Below, in pieces: positions 44,492 through 50,386 of a stretch of DNA of 50,386 nt. The position numbers were made by a program, and so were the translations under genes. Under the pieces are notes generated by a model that had not been told where the DNA came from, made no database searches, and worked only from the letters and a program-made list of their open reading frames with translations. Source of the stretch: Candidatus Saccharimonadota bacterium (lineage in GTDB: Bacteria; Patescibacteriota; Saccharimonadia; Saccharimonadales; Saccharimonadaceae); contig JAUSMW010000036.1 in the NCBI GenBank assembly GCA_030645815.1, forward strand, positions 1 through 50,386, in the 5' to 3' direction. Positions within the stretch are counted from its first letter, which is position 1, and every line of letters starts with the position of its first letter.

Positions 44492-45003
44492 ATGAAAAAA
44501 AAGATGACAAGTCAAAATTAGGCGACCGAGTAAAGAAATATTTTAGCCGATCACGCGCGTCTATACAGGAGCTTGTGCGTGAACCAACCGCTGGTGGAAT
44601 AGTGTATCGTCAAAATGCAAACAACGAGGTAGAAATACTGTTGATTCAAGACTCCAAAGATCGTTGGACCATACCAAAAGGCCATATCGAAGAAGGTGAA
44701 ACAGCTCAAGAAACAGCCAAGCGCGAAATCGCCGAAGAAGCGGGTTTAAAAGATACTGAGGTTTTAGGGTGGTTGGGCAAGATACATTTTCGCTACCGTC
44801 GTGTGAACACCCTCGTGTTGATGACGACCCAGATTTACCTTGTCAAAGCAAAAGGTGACACAAATGCAATTAAAAAAGAAGAATGGATGAATGGCATACA
44901 ATGGTTCTCATTTGGTGAAGCATTAGATAAAATAGAATACGAAGATATCGGAAAATTGATGCTACTCGCTAGCAAGCGTATACGCCAAGGTGGCAAAAAA
45001 TGA
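44488..45003 (+). CDS. Nudix hydrolase
   Basis: This 171-residue protein has a basic N-terminal extension (about 30 residues) and a MutT-like domain. The Nudix box is complete (GHIEEGETAQETAKREIAEEAGL), preceded by the usual WTIPKG. The substrate (oxidised or dinucleoside phosphates, for example) cannot be assigned. It overlaps nusB before it and rnc after it by 4 nt each, so it is translationally coupled to RNA-processing genes. A role in mRNA decapping-like or nucleotide cleaning is possible but not shown. Confidence 0.9.
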   Translation: MNEKKDDKSKLGDRVKKYFSRSRASIQELVREPTAGGIVYRQNANNEVEILLIQDSKDRWTIPKGHIEEGETAQETAKREIAEEAGLKDTEVLGWLGKIHFRYRRVNTLVLMTTQIYLVKAKGDTNAIKKEEWMNGIQWFSFGEALDKIEYEDIGKLMLLASKRIRQGGKK

Positions 45004-45710
45004 CGGGCATGGACACTGCTCCATATATAGAATTTGCTAGCGAAAAATTGGGCATTGAGTTCGATAATATTCAGACACTCATCACCGCCTTTACCCACCG
45101 TAGCTATGTAAATGAGCATCGCAAAAGCACTAGCGAACACAACGAGCGCCTTGAATTTCTGGGTGATGCCGTGTTGGAGCTTTCTGTGACAGACTTTTTA
45201 TTTAACAACTACAAAGAGCCAGAAGGTATTTTGACATCTTGGCGCGCAGCATTGGTACGCACCGAGAGCATCGGCGAATCTGGTGAAAAACTAGGGTATG
45301 AACCTCTCATGCGTCTGTCTCGCGGCGAAAAACAGGGCAGTGATCGTGCGCGCAAACAAATCTTGGCAAATGCATTCGAAGCATTAATCGGTGCAATTTA
45401 TATCGAAAAAGGCTATGAGGCAGCTGACAAATTTATCTTGAAACATATCTCTAGCAAATTAGATGGTATTTTAGAGAGTGGCAGCTGGCGTGATGCCAAA
45501 TCTGCCTTGCAGGAGGTTGCTCAACGAGTGGACAACCAAACGCCTATCTACAAGGTTTTATCCGAAGAGGGTCCTGACCACGACAAAGTATTTACACTTG
45601 GTGTGTATGTCGGCAATCAACTCAAAGGCAAGGGGACCGGTAGTTCCAAGCAATCCGCTCAACAGCAGGCCGCAGAGGCAGCAGTTGAAAAGTATAAAAA
45701 AGCCAATTAG
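45000..45710 (+). CDS. rnc: Ribonuclease III
   Basis: RNase III cleaves double-stranded RNA in rRNA and mRNA processing. The catalytic helix ERLEFLGDAVLEL and the second acidic site around NAFEALIGAIYIEKGY are intact. The C-terminal dsRNA-binding domain (about residues 155-233) ends with GTGSSKQSAQQQAAEAAVEKY. At 236 residues it is typical. It starts at the ATG overlapping the Nudix stop (ATGA); an internal ATG three codons on is an alternative. It precedes the tRNA-like genes. Confidence 0.95.
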   Translation: MTGMDTAPYIEFASEKLGIEFDNIQTLITAFTHRSYVNEHRKSTSEHNERLEFLGDAVLELSVTDFLFNNYKEPEGILTSWRAALVRTESIGESGEKLGYEPLMRLSRGEKQGSDRARKQILANAFEALIGAIYIEKGYEAADKFILKHISSKLDGILESGSWRDAKSALQEVAQRVDNQTPIYKVLSEEGPDHDKVFTLGVYVGNQLKGKGTGSSKQSAQQQAAEAAVEKYKKAN

Positions 45711-45712
45711 TA

Positions 45713-45742
45713 TTGACATAGTCTACTTTTATGTGATAGAGT
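45713..45742 (+). promoter_or_regulatory. Promoter of the tRNA-like genes
   Basis: A consensus TTGACA is followed after 18 nt by TAGAGT. The start would fall a few nucleotides before 45753. Confidence 0.5.
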
Positions 45743-45752
45743 TCTATAGCTT

Positions 45753-45876
45753 GGGGCTGTAGCTCAATGTAGAGCTGATCGCCATGCGATTGTAATAGTA
45801 GTCTTGTCGGGCGGTCGCATCGCGTGCGTACCAAAATATCGACAGATTCGTGCAGGTGCAAGTCCTGTCAGCTCCA
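45753..45876 (+). tRNA. tRNA-like gene 1 with a large insertion in the anticodon region
   Basis: The acceptor GGGGCTG pairs with CAGCTCC (one G-U). The D-stem GCTC/GAGC has a 6-nt loop without the conserved GG, and the T-stem GCAGG/CCTGT has loop TGCAAGT (position 55 is G instead of T). Between D- and T-arms lie about 75 nt instead of about 23. They form a helix, CGCCATGCGA with TCGCATCGCG (one mismatch), plus TGTCG/CGACA. No standard 7-nt anticodon loop with U33 is found. CCA is not encoded, unlike the other tRNAs here. It is too short to be a tmRNA. The function is unknown. Confidence 0.5.
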
Positions 45877-45878
45877 TT

Positions 45879-45910
45879 GGGAGCTCAGGGCAGAAAAGCT
45901 CTGAGCTCCC
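45879..45910. terminator. Strong 13-bp hairpin between the two tRNA-like genes
   Basis: GGGAGCTCAGGGC pairs with GCTCTGAGCTCCC around AGAAAA (one G-U). There is no U-tract after it, so it is more likely a processing signal or stable spacer. Its 5' arm (GGAGCT) could also pair with the acceptor strand AGCTCC of tRNA-like gene 1. Confidence 0.6.
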
Positions 45911-45946
45911 AGTCAAACCGTCCGCTAAGACTTTAAATTAGCGTTC

Positions 45947-46030
45947 GGGCGTGTAACTCAGCTGGCAGAGCACTCGGTGGTTTGTCAGTAACTATCCGAG
46001 AGGTAGAGGGTTCGAATCCCTCCACGCCCA
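45947..46030 (+). tRNA. tRNA-like gene 2 with an 18-nt anticodon loop
   Basis: The acceptor GGGCGTG pairs perfectly with CACGCCC. The D-arm carries the conserved GG, and the T-arm GAGGG-TTCGAAT-CCCTC is canonical. The anticodon stem CTCGG/CCGAG is perfect, but it encloses 18 nt (TGGTTTGTCAGTAACTAT) instead of 7. GGTT/AACT can pair inside, leaving TGTCAGT. Removing any contiguous 11 nt does not give a loop with U33. D-stem position 10-25 is a mismatch, and CCA is not encoded. A strong terminator follows. Confidence 0.6.
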
Positions 46031-46075
46031 CTGCCACCACTCGAAGTGTTCTCACCACTCCGAGCTTCCGGCAAC

Positions 46076-46111
46076 AGGCCTCCCGCGCATTCGTGCGCAG
46101 GAGGCCTTTTT
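46076..46111 (+). terminator. Rho-independent terminator after the tRNA-like genes
   Basis: AGGCCTCC/GGAGGCCT and GCGCA/TGCGC form a long stem with a TTCG tetraloop, followed by TTTTT. Confidence 0.93.
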
Positions 46112-46133
46112 ACTTTTTTGTGCCCACTACTGT

Positions 46134-46162
46134 TTGACACAAACGTCCATCTGAGGTAGAAT
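46134..46162 (+). promoter_or_regulatory. Promoter of rpsP
   Basis: TTGACA and TAGAAT are separated by exactly 17 nt, with a leader of about 48 nt before the ATG at 46217. Confidence 0.8.
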
Positions 46163-46216
46163 AATTATCAAGTCTAAAAATAATTTTAATGAAAAAGAAG
46201 AGAGTATAAGAGACAC

Positions 46217-46693
46217 ATGTTAGCTATTCGTTTGCAGCGACTCGGTCGCAAAGGTTACCCGGTTTATCGTATTGCCGTACAAGAAGCACAGCGCCACCCT
46301 AGTAGCGGTCGTGTTGTTGCCTATGTTGGTTCGTATAACCCACACACAAAAGCCGTTAACCTGGACAAAGAGAAGATTGAGAAGTTCCTATCTACTGGTG
46401 CGCAACCTAGCCCACGTGTAGTCAAACTATTGGTTGATGAAAAAGTCAAACTACCAGCTTGGGTACAAAAAGCTGGCAAAAAAGACAAGTCTACTCGTAA
46501 CCCAGAAAAACTACGTAAAAACCAACCAGAGGAAGAAGCTCCCGTAGAGGAACCTGCAACAGAAGCATCGACTGAACAAGAAGCAAAGGAAGAACCAGTA
46601 GCTGAAGAAGTCGTCGAGGCTCCTAGTGAAGAAGTTGAAACCCCAAGCGAAGAACAAGCCAAAGAGGCTGAAAAACCCGCTGAAACAGAATAA
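46217..46693 (+). CDS. rpsP: 30S ribosomal protein S16 with acidic C-terminal extension
   Basis: The N-terminal 85 residues are S16: MLAIRLQRLGRKGYPVYRIAV, SSGRVVAYVGSYNP and PSPRVVKLLVDE. After a basic linker (KKDKSTRNPEKLRKNQ) comes a Glu/Ala/Pro-rich tail of about 55 residues, bringing the length to 158 against about 80-100 in most bacteria. The tail is low-complexity and probably disordered. It opens the usual rpsP-KH-trmD order, with rimM missing. Confidence 0.95.
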   Translation: MLAIRLQRLGRKGYPVYRIAVQEAQRHPSSGRVVAYVGSYNPHTKAVNLDKEKIEKFLSTGAQPSPRVVKLLVDEKVKLPAWVQKAGKKDKSTRNPEKLRKNQPEEEAPVEEPATEASTEQEAKEEPVAEEVVEAPSEEVETPSEEQAKEAEKPAETE

Positions 46694-46765
46694 TTTTTGT
46701 AATTAATTCGAACCTGGGCTACAATTAAGTTTATAAACGTAAGCATGGCCGAGGAGGGTATCAGC

Positions 46766-47188
46766 ATGTCAAGTATTGACCAACAGTTTATCGAATATAT
46801 CGTAAAAGAGCTTGTCGGTCATCCCGATGATGTCGTTGTCGAACGCAGAATCGACGAAAAAGGTGTATTACTAGAATTGACAGTAAACCCGGAAGATTTA
46901 GGCCGAGTAATTGGCAAGCGTGGTGTGACTGCACAGAGCCTTCGTACGTTGCTACGTGCCTTAGGAACAAAGAATGATGCTCGTTATAACCTAAAAATTG
47001 TGAACAACGATGATTACCAAGGACCATCTAACAATACATCTAGCGCCACACCACCTAGTGATGACACAAGTGACAATACACCTGTGGAAGATACAACAGA
47101 GGAGACTGTGGAAAACGAAGAGAACGAGTCTGACCTAGCAAAAAACACCCGAAAAGAGCTTGCAGACCTAGACGATCTTGATATATAA
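46766..47188 (+). CDS. khpA: KH-domain RNA-binding protein (KhpA-like)
   Basis: A single KH domain (about residues 5-75) has the GXXG loop GKRGVTAQSLR. It is followed by an acidic, Ser/Thr/Asp/Glu-rich tail of about 60 residues not found in typical KhpA (about 80 residues). KhpA binds RNA, often with KhpB, and influences division and small-RNA function in Gram-positive bacteria. The track starts 7 codons earlier; the ATG at 46766 with GAGGAGGG upstream is preferred. A TACAAT -10 lies about 45 nt before it. Confidence 0.88.
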   Translation: MSSIDQQFIEYIVKELVGHPDDVVVERRIDEKGVLLELTVNPEDLGRVIGKRGVTAQSLRTLLRALGTKNDARYNLKIVNNDDYQGPSNNTSSATPPSDDTSDNTPVEDTTEETVENEENESDLAKNTRKELADLDDLDI

Positions 47189-47313
47189 TCATAGGCAGTT
47201 CAGGTGATCCACCACGAACACTGTCCTAGAGAAAACAAGGACCACCGATAAAAACAAAAATAGCTCATGCGAGTCGAAAACTTATAAAAAAGTCTAGAGA
47301 GCTTTTGTGTCTC

Positions 47314-47341
47314 AAAAACCCAGTCATTAGGCTGGGTTTTT
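47314..47341 (+). terminator. Rho-independent terminator after the KH gene
   Basis: AAAAACCCAG pairs with CTGGGTTTTT around an 8-nt loop. The 125 nt between the KH stop and this hairpin hold no gene that I can support. Confidence 0.93.
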
Positions 47342-47362
47342 GGGTTATTGGACTGTAACAGA

Positions 47363-47368
47363 TATAAT
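47363..47368 (+). promoter_or_regulatory. -10 box of trmD (leaderless start)
   Basis: TATAAT ends 10 nt before the ATG at 47379, directly after the preceding terminator. trmD is therefore uncoupled from rpsP and the KH gene. Confidence 0.65.
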
Positions 47369-47378
47369 ACATAGATAC

Positions 47379-48035
47379 ATGAAAAAAATTCAGATAATTA
47401 GCTTGTTTCCAGAAATGTTCGAAGGCGTCTTGCATAACTCGATGATGTGGAAAGCTCAGCAAGAAGGAGCCGTAAGCTTTGAGCTCATAAACCTGCGTGA
47501 TTTCGGTCTAGGGCCACGCAAACAAGTTGATGACATGCCATATGGTGGTGGAGACGGTATGCTGTTAAAGCCAGAGCCACTATTTGCCGCCATTGAAAAG
47601 GCAAAACAAAATGACCCGACAGCAGTTGTCGTACTACCGACACCTCGAGGCAAGCAGTGGAAGCAAGCGATAGCACGAGAGTGGTCAGAGCTCAGTACTG
47701 GCTTGATATTTGTCTGTGCTCGTTACGAGGGGTATGACGAGAGAGTAACAGAGGTGACTGATGAGCAGGTGAGAGTGGGGGATTATGTATTGACTGGTGG
47801 GGAGCTACCAACTATGACTATCATAGATAGTGTCGTACGGCTCATACCGGGTGTACTAGGTGGCGAGACTAGTGCTGAAATCGAAAGCTTCGCAGATGGC
47901 CAAACATTAGAATTTCCTCAATACACCCGACCCGAAGTGTTTGAAGGTAGGAAAGTACCAGATGTGCTGCTCAGTGGTCATCACGGCGAAATTGCTCGGT
48001 GGCGAGCTGAAAATTCACCAAAAATAGAGGATTAA
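47379..48035 (+). CDS. trmD: tRNA (guanine-N1)-methyltransferase
   Basis: TrmD methylates G37 of tRNAs carrying G36G37, preventing frameshifts. Trefoil-knot SPOUT motifs are visible: DDMPYGGGDGMLLKPEPL, ARYEGYDERV, and GDYVLTGGELPTMTIIDSVVRLIPGVLG. The C-terminal YTRPEVFEGRKVPDVLLSGHH is also present. At about 218 residues it is typical. The track start is 13 codons upstream, within the terminator region. The ATG at 47379 gives the usual MKKIQIISLFPEMF. Confidence 0.96.
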   Translation: MKKIQIISLFPEMFEGVLHNSMMWKAQQEGAVSFELINLRDFGLGPRKQVDDMPYGGGDGMLLKPEPLFAAIEKAKQNDPTAVVVLPTPRGKQWKQAIAREWSELSTGLIFVCARYEGYDERVTEVTDEQVRVGDYVLTGGELPTMTIIDSVVRLIPGVLGGETSAEIESFADGQTLEFPQYTRPEVFEGRKVPDVLLSGHHGEIARWRAENSPKIED

Positions 48036-48043
48036 TACAACAA

Positions 48044-48066
48044 AACCCCTGTAAATTACAGGGGTT
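48044..48066 (+). terminator. Hairpin after trmD
   Basis: AACCCCTGT pairs perfectly with ACAGGGGTT around AAATT. The T-run is short, so it may be a weak terminator. A second GGTG/CACC hairpin with TTTTATTTTTT follows at about 48082-48115. Confidence 0.6.
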
Positions 48067-48223
48067 CTGAGGTTGTTGTGGTGGAGATCGTAGAGCGAAA
48101 TCACCTTTTATTTTTTGAAGGTTTTTGTTTTTTGTTCTTTCGCTTGCAATCAATTTATACCATTTTCACCTTAAACACAAGCATTTTTGCTAAAAAAACA
48201 ACATTTATCATTGCGTTTGATTG

Positions 48224-48229
48224 TATAGT
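48224..48229 (+). promoter_or_regulatory. -10 box of the membrane protein at 48237
   Basis: TATAGT ends 7 nt before the ATG at 48237. Confidence 0.5.
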
Positions 48230-48236
48230 AATAGAT

Positions 48237-48713
48237 ATGAAACTACCTACGGCTTCTTATCCAAAAAACAAACTTAGCACTCCGAAAATCTATTTCATCT
48301 ATGGTTTGGCTATAGTAATTATCATCATGGTTGTTTCACAACTAATGACAATAGAGAAATTCCTACCAATTATCGAAAACTATCAATTGCCCGGCGGCTC
48401 CCCAACTGCAAAAATCACTGTATTTTCCTTGGCGACTTCGGGTATTTTCTCACTCCCCTTTCTAATGAGAATGAGTTTGAGCCCACTATTTCGAATATGT
48501 AGTGCAATTTTACTAAACCTATATGGCGTTATTTGGCTCATGTTGGCTATGTGGATAGTAATTGCTAATCCACCACTCATCGGCATTGGTATATTTGGTG
48601 GACTACTAAAGTCGATACCGGGCGAGGTAGTCTTGCCGTTTGCAATCATACTACTGGCTAGTACTATTTTTGCCACCTGTTTGTTACGAAAAGATTTGAA
48701 ATTTAAACTATAG
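48237..48713 (+). CDS. Hypothetical four-helix membrane protein
   Basis: This protein of about 158 residues has four hydrophobic helices (about 17-36, 56-72, 80-105 and 125-148). No family was recognised. The ORF track begins at 48078, but that start crosses the terminator region after trmD. The ATG at 48237 follows a TATAGT box. It converges with the ABC-2 permease gene; the two stops are 2 nt apart. Confidence 0.65.
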   Translation: MKLPTASYPKNKLSTPKIYFIYGLAIVIIIMVVSQLMTIEKFLPIIENYQLPGGSPTAKITVFSLATSGIFSLPFLMRMSLSPLFRICSAILLNLYGVIWLMLAMWIVIANPPLIGIGIFGGLLKSIPGEVVLPFAIILLASTIFATCLLRKDLKFKL

Positions 48714-48715
48714 TG

Positions 48716-50335
48716 TCATTCATTTTGTAAATCACGTCTAGAAAAGGCATAAAAACCAACTATTAGCAGAGCAATGCCACATGTGGCTATCTGCCAAAAT
48801 TGCATCCAATCCACTGTTTGCGCTGGGACGAGTGCGATTGGCTGCAACAATGATGTACTGTTGAGAATGTCTTTTGCTTTTTCATCACTAACGATTGTCG
48901 CAACTATCTGTTCTATAAACGACCAGGCGAGTAGTGTATAGAGTATCCAGGTTGCGAGGCGGGGTATGACACCAAATAGTGCGACACCTAGCCCTAGCAT
49001 GACGACAACAGGTGCCAGTAGGTTGAGTCCGTCAAACAACATAGTATGCAGACTAATATCAATGTCTTGTGATTTTGCAATTGCCCAGGTTGTAAAGTTC
49101 GATATCGTACAAAATATAACAGCCGACGCGATCAGTAACAGTACTCGCCCTGCTAGCCATTTGCTTCTTGAAACTTTGCGTACTAATAGATTATCTAGCA
49201 GGCCTTTTGCTTCCTCACCTCTCATACTTCCAACTCCCCAGATGGTCATAGCCATCAGCATCATTACGATTATCATTGATCCTACACTGATAAATGTCTC
49301 TTCGAGTGAAGGTCCATCACCACCTAGTGATTGGAGAAGAGTTGTTGCGGTCTCTTCGCCCCTAAATGCGTCGACTGCAGACTTTGTGAGGGCAACTATA
49401 ACAATTGCAAAAGAAAGCGTACCTGCAAACCACGCCAACATCACACCTCTTGTTTGACGGAAACTCATACTTAATGAATTTCCTAGTAGCAGGTAATGTG
49501 ATTTTGCTTTGTCATTTGCCTGTAGCACGCTACTGCCTAAGTCCCGACGACTGCTTACCCATATAGCCAATGTTGCAAAAATAATAGGAGTTATAACAAG
49601 CGGTAATATCCACAGTGGTTTATGGTCATACACCGGATGCATCTGATCAATCCAGCCGAACGGGGTAAAGTTTTTGAGCCAGTATACATCATGAATAATG
49701 TTACCGATCGATCTCATAAGCTCCAGAACGATGAGCGGTATAACCCCTAGTAGTATTGCTTTGCGACGGGTATCAGCCAGTTGCGAGGTAAAAGCACCTA
49801 TAGCAGCAAAAACTGCTGCATTAATAGTGAGCGCAAACGCAAAATATGCCGACTGACCGATTGATAAACCAATGTAATCTAATGTACCCGATGCTGCGAT
49901 AATCGCTGTCAAAATTAGGAACGATACAGTTAATCCACCCACTATGCCTAGTAATATTTCTATACCCATACGTGAAGTCGTTGTAGGTCCCGAGAGTAGT
50001 AGTTCGCTACGCCCCTCTTCCTCCTGGGCACGGAACATACGAGTCGTAAACAACAAACCCCATATACCCGCAATCAATGCCGACACAATACCATCACGGT
50101 AGTACATGTAACCAGCCGGTGTATCAGAGTGTGCAGGCTCACCATAAAACAGACCTATGGTTGGGTTTGCACCTAACACAGTTACTACTTTTGTCCGCTC
50201 AGCTTGAGTAGGGAAGGCGTTTTGCAAACCCACCCCCTGTATAACCGCTATTAGTCCCACCGCTACAGCAAATATAATTGCACCTCGCAGCATTTGCCGA
50301 AATGTAAAGCGGGCAATAGTCAGTTTGTGTTTCAT
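48716..50335 (-). CDS. ABC-2 type transporter permease (large, COG3559-like)
   Basis: This 539-residue protein has about twelve hydrophobic helices in two similar halves. Its opening RFTFRQMLRGAIIFAVAVGL and the segment MFRAQEEEGRSELLLSGPTT fit the large ABC-2 permeases annotated as polyketide-antibiotic exporters in actinobacteria. A repeat of that segment (GSMRGEEAKGLLDNLLVRKV) lies in the second half. It is paired with an ATPase gene whose end overlaps its start (ATGA). The substrate is unknown, and no biosynthetic genes are present. Confidence 0.85.
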   Translation of the reverse strand: MKHKLTIARFTFRQMLRGAIIFAVAVGLIAVIQGVGLQNAFPTQAERTKVVTVLGANPTIGLFYGEPAHSDTPAGYMYYRDGIVSALIAGIWGLLFTTRMFRAQEEEGRSELLLSGPTTTSRMGIEILLGIVGGLTVSFLILTAIIAASGTLDYIGLSIGQSAYFAFALTINAAVFAAIGAFTSQLADTRRKAILLGVIPLIVLELMRSIGNIIHDVYWLKNFTPFGWIDQMHPVYDHKPLWILPLVITPIIFATLAIWVSSRRDLGSSVLQANDKAKSHYLLLGNSLSMSFRQTRGVMLAWFAGTLSFAIVIVALTKSAVDAFRGEETATTLLQSLGGDGPSLEETFISVGSMIIVMMLMAMTIWGVGSMRGEEAKGLLDNLLVRKVSRSKWLAGRVLLLIASAVIFCTISNFTTWAIAKSQDIDISLHTMLFDGLNLLAPVVVMLGLGVALFGVIPRLATWILYTLLAWSFIEQIVATIVSDEKAKDILNSTSLLQPIALVPAQTVDWMQFWQIATCGIALLIVGFYAFSRRDLQNE

Positions 50336-50386
50336 TTTCGTCTTTCAGTTTCTCCGTACAGTGACAAGAAAAGTTCTTCTAGTGAT
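50332..50386 (-). CDS. ABC transporter ATP-binding protein (partial, C-terminus only)
   Basis: The last 17 codons are visible (SLEELFLSLYGETERRK, then TGA). They resemble the end of the ATPase subunits that pair with ABC-2 permeases (PSLEELFLxLYG). The stop overlaps the permease ATG by 4 nt. The rest lies beyond the right edge. Confidence 0.75.
   Translation of the reverse strand, partial: SLEELFLSLYGETERRK

Noticed and set aside
45753-45876. Group I intron in a tRNA
   Set aside because: The extra segment is about 50 nt, far too short for a group I intron, and no P3-P7 core is visible.
45753-46111. tmRNA (ssrA) gene
   Set aside because: The GGGGCTG/CAGCTCC ends resemble tmRNA, but the paired ends are only 124 nt apart, the conserved 5' segment after the acceptor is missing, and no tag reading frame is seen.
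47189-47313. Possible small gene or RNA between the KH gene and its terminator
   Set aside because: No ORF with a start site and no convincing stem beyond a weak AAAAG/CTTTT pairing. Treated as a 3' untranslated region.
48240-48290. Second CIRCE half-site (TTAGCACTC near 48267)
   Set aside because: There is no matching GAGTGC arm after a 9-nt spacer, and it lies inside a coding region.
48716-50386. Antibiotic biosynthesis or export cluster
   Set aside because: Only an ABC permease and the tail of its ATPase are present. The polyketide-exporter name comes from family annotation, with no biosynthetic genes.
1-50386. Alternative genetic code (UGA as glycine)
   Set aside because: Several well-bounded genes end in TGA with the next gene starting in overlap, and no in-frame TGA is needed inside conserved proteins.
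1-50386. CRISPR arrays, insertion sequences, integrases
   Set aside because: No regularly spaced repeats, transposase motifs or flanking inverted repeats were seen on reading through the window.

Overview
The window looks like a chromosomal segment of a small-genome Candidate Phyla Radiation (Patescibacteria) bacterium, most likely a Saccharibacteria (TM7) relative. This is inferred from protein character and gene content: RpoC and LigA without their usual zinc cysteines, two LemA paralogues, HtpX, many single-pass surface proteins with Pro/Thr/Gln-rich tails, a missing rimM between rpsP and trmD, and compact gene packing. No 16S rRNA is present to confirm it. TGA is used as a normal stop (trhO, nusB, the Nudix gene), so the UGA-to-glycine code of Gracilibacteria/Absconditabacteria is unlikely. 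Base composition is moderately AT-rich, except one GC-rich, arginine-rich ORF near 3.8-4.1 kb.

Layout. 1-2.05 kb (minus): an ABC exporter pair, one partial. 2.2-5.7 kb: TrhO, a DUF1697 protein, the GC-rich ORF with a 17-bp hairpin behind it, and UvrC. 5.7-9.8 kb: a small membrane protein, SecG, a membrane-anchored solute-binding protein and an FAD-linked oxidase. 9.8-10.0 kb: tRNA-Leu(UAG) and tRNA-Val(UAC). 10.0-11.6 kb (minus): a LemA-TPM operon. 11.8-17.0 kb: surface proteins, a trypsin-like membrane protease and HisS. 17.1-19.6 kb: trigger factor, an unknown protein and ClpP, with a CIRCE-like operator on the clpP promoter. 19.6-26.9 kb: rpoB-rpoC. 27-31.4 kb: a type IV pilin-like protein, rpsL-rpsG, an unknown gene and fusA. 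31.4-36.3 kb: lemA-htpX-membrane protein-ligA and a small membrane protein. 36.4-37.4 kb: two nucleotide-pool sanitation enzymes. 37.4-38.1 kb: an RRM protein, a candidate standalone ncRNA and tRNA-Ala(GGC). 38.2-43.7 kb: a MurF-like ligase, a surface protein and a LeuRS carrying an inserted Nudix domain. 43.8-45.7 kb: rpmF (too short for the ORF track), nusB, a Nudix hydrolase and rnc. 45.7-46.1 kb: two tandem tRNA-like genes with oversized anticodon arms. 46.2-48.0 kb: rpsP, a KH protein and trmD. 48.2-50.4 kb: a small membrane protein, then (minus) an ABC-2 type permease and the tail of its ATPase.

Most of the window is housekeeping: transcription (rpoBC, nusB), translation (rpsL, rpsG, rpsP, rpmF, fusA, hisS, leuS, trmD, trhO, tRNAs), protein quality control (tig, clpP, htpX), DNA maintenance (uvrC, ligA) and the envelope. 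A recurrent theme is an extended -10 box (often TGGTATAAT) sitting 6-14 nt before the start codon, which implies leaderless or nearly leaderless mRNAs for about 15 genes. Genes with long leaders (rpoB, rpsL, fusA) and genes with clear Shine-Dalgarno sequences (lemA, rpmF, the KH gene) coexist with these.

The observations most worth following are the two tRNA-like genes, the Nudix insertion in LeuRS, loss of both zinc sites in RpoC and of the zinc finger in LigA, the NKIN replacement of the NKxD motif in EF-G, the CIRCE-like site at clpP, and the candidate ncRNA at 37.9 kb. No CRISPR array, transposase, integrase or prophage module was seen.
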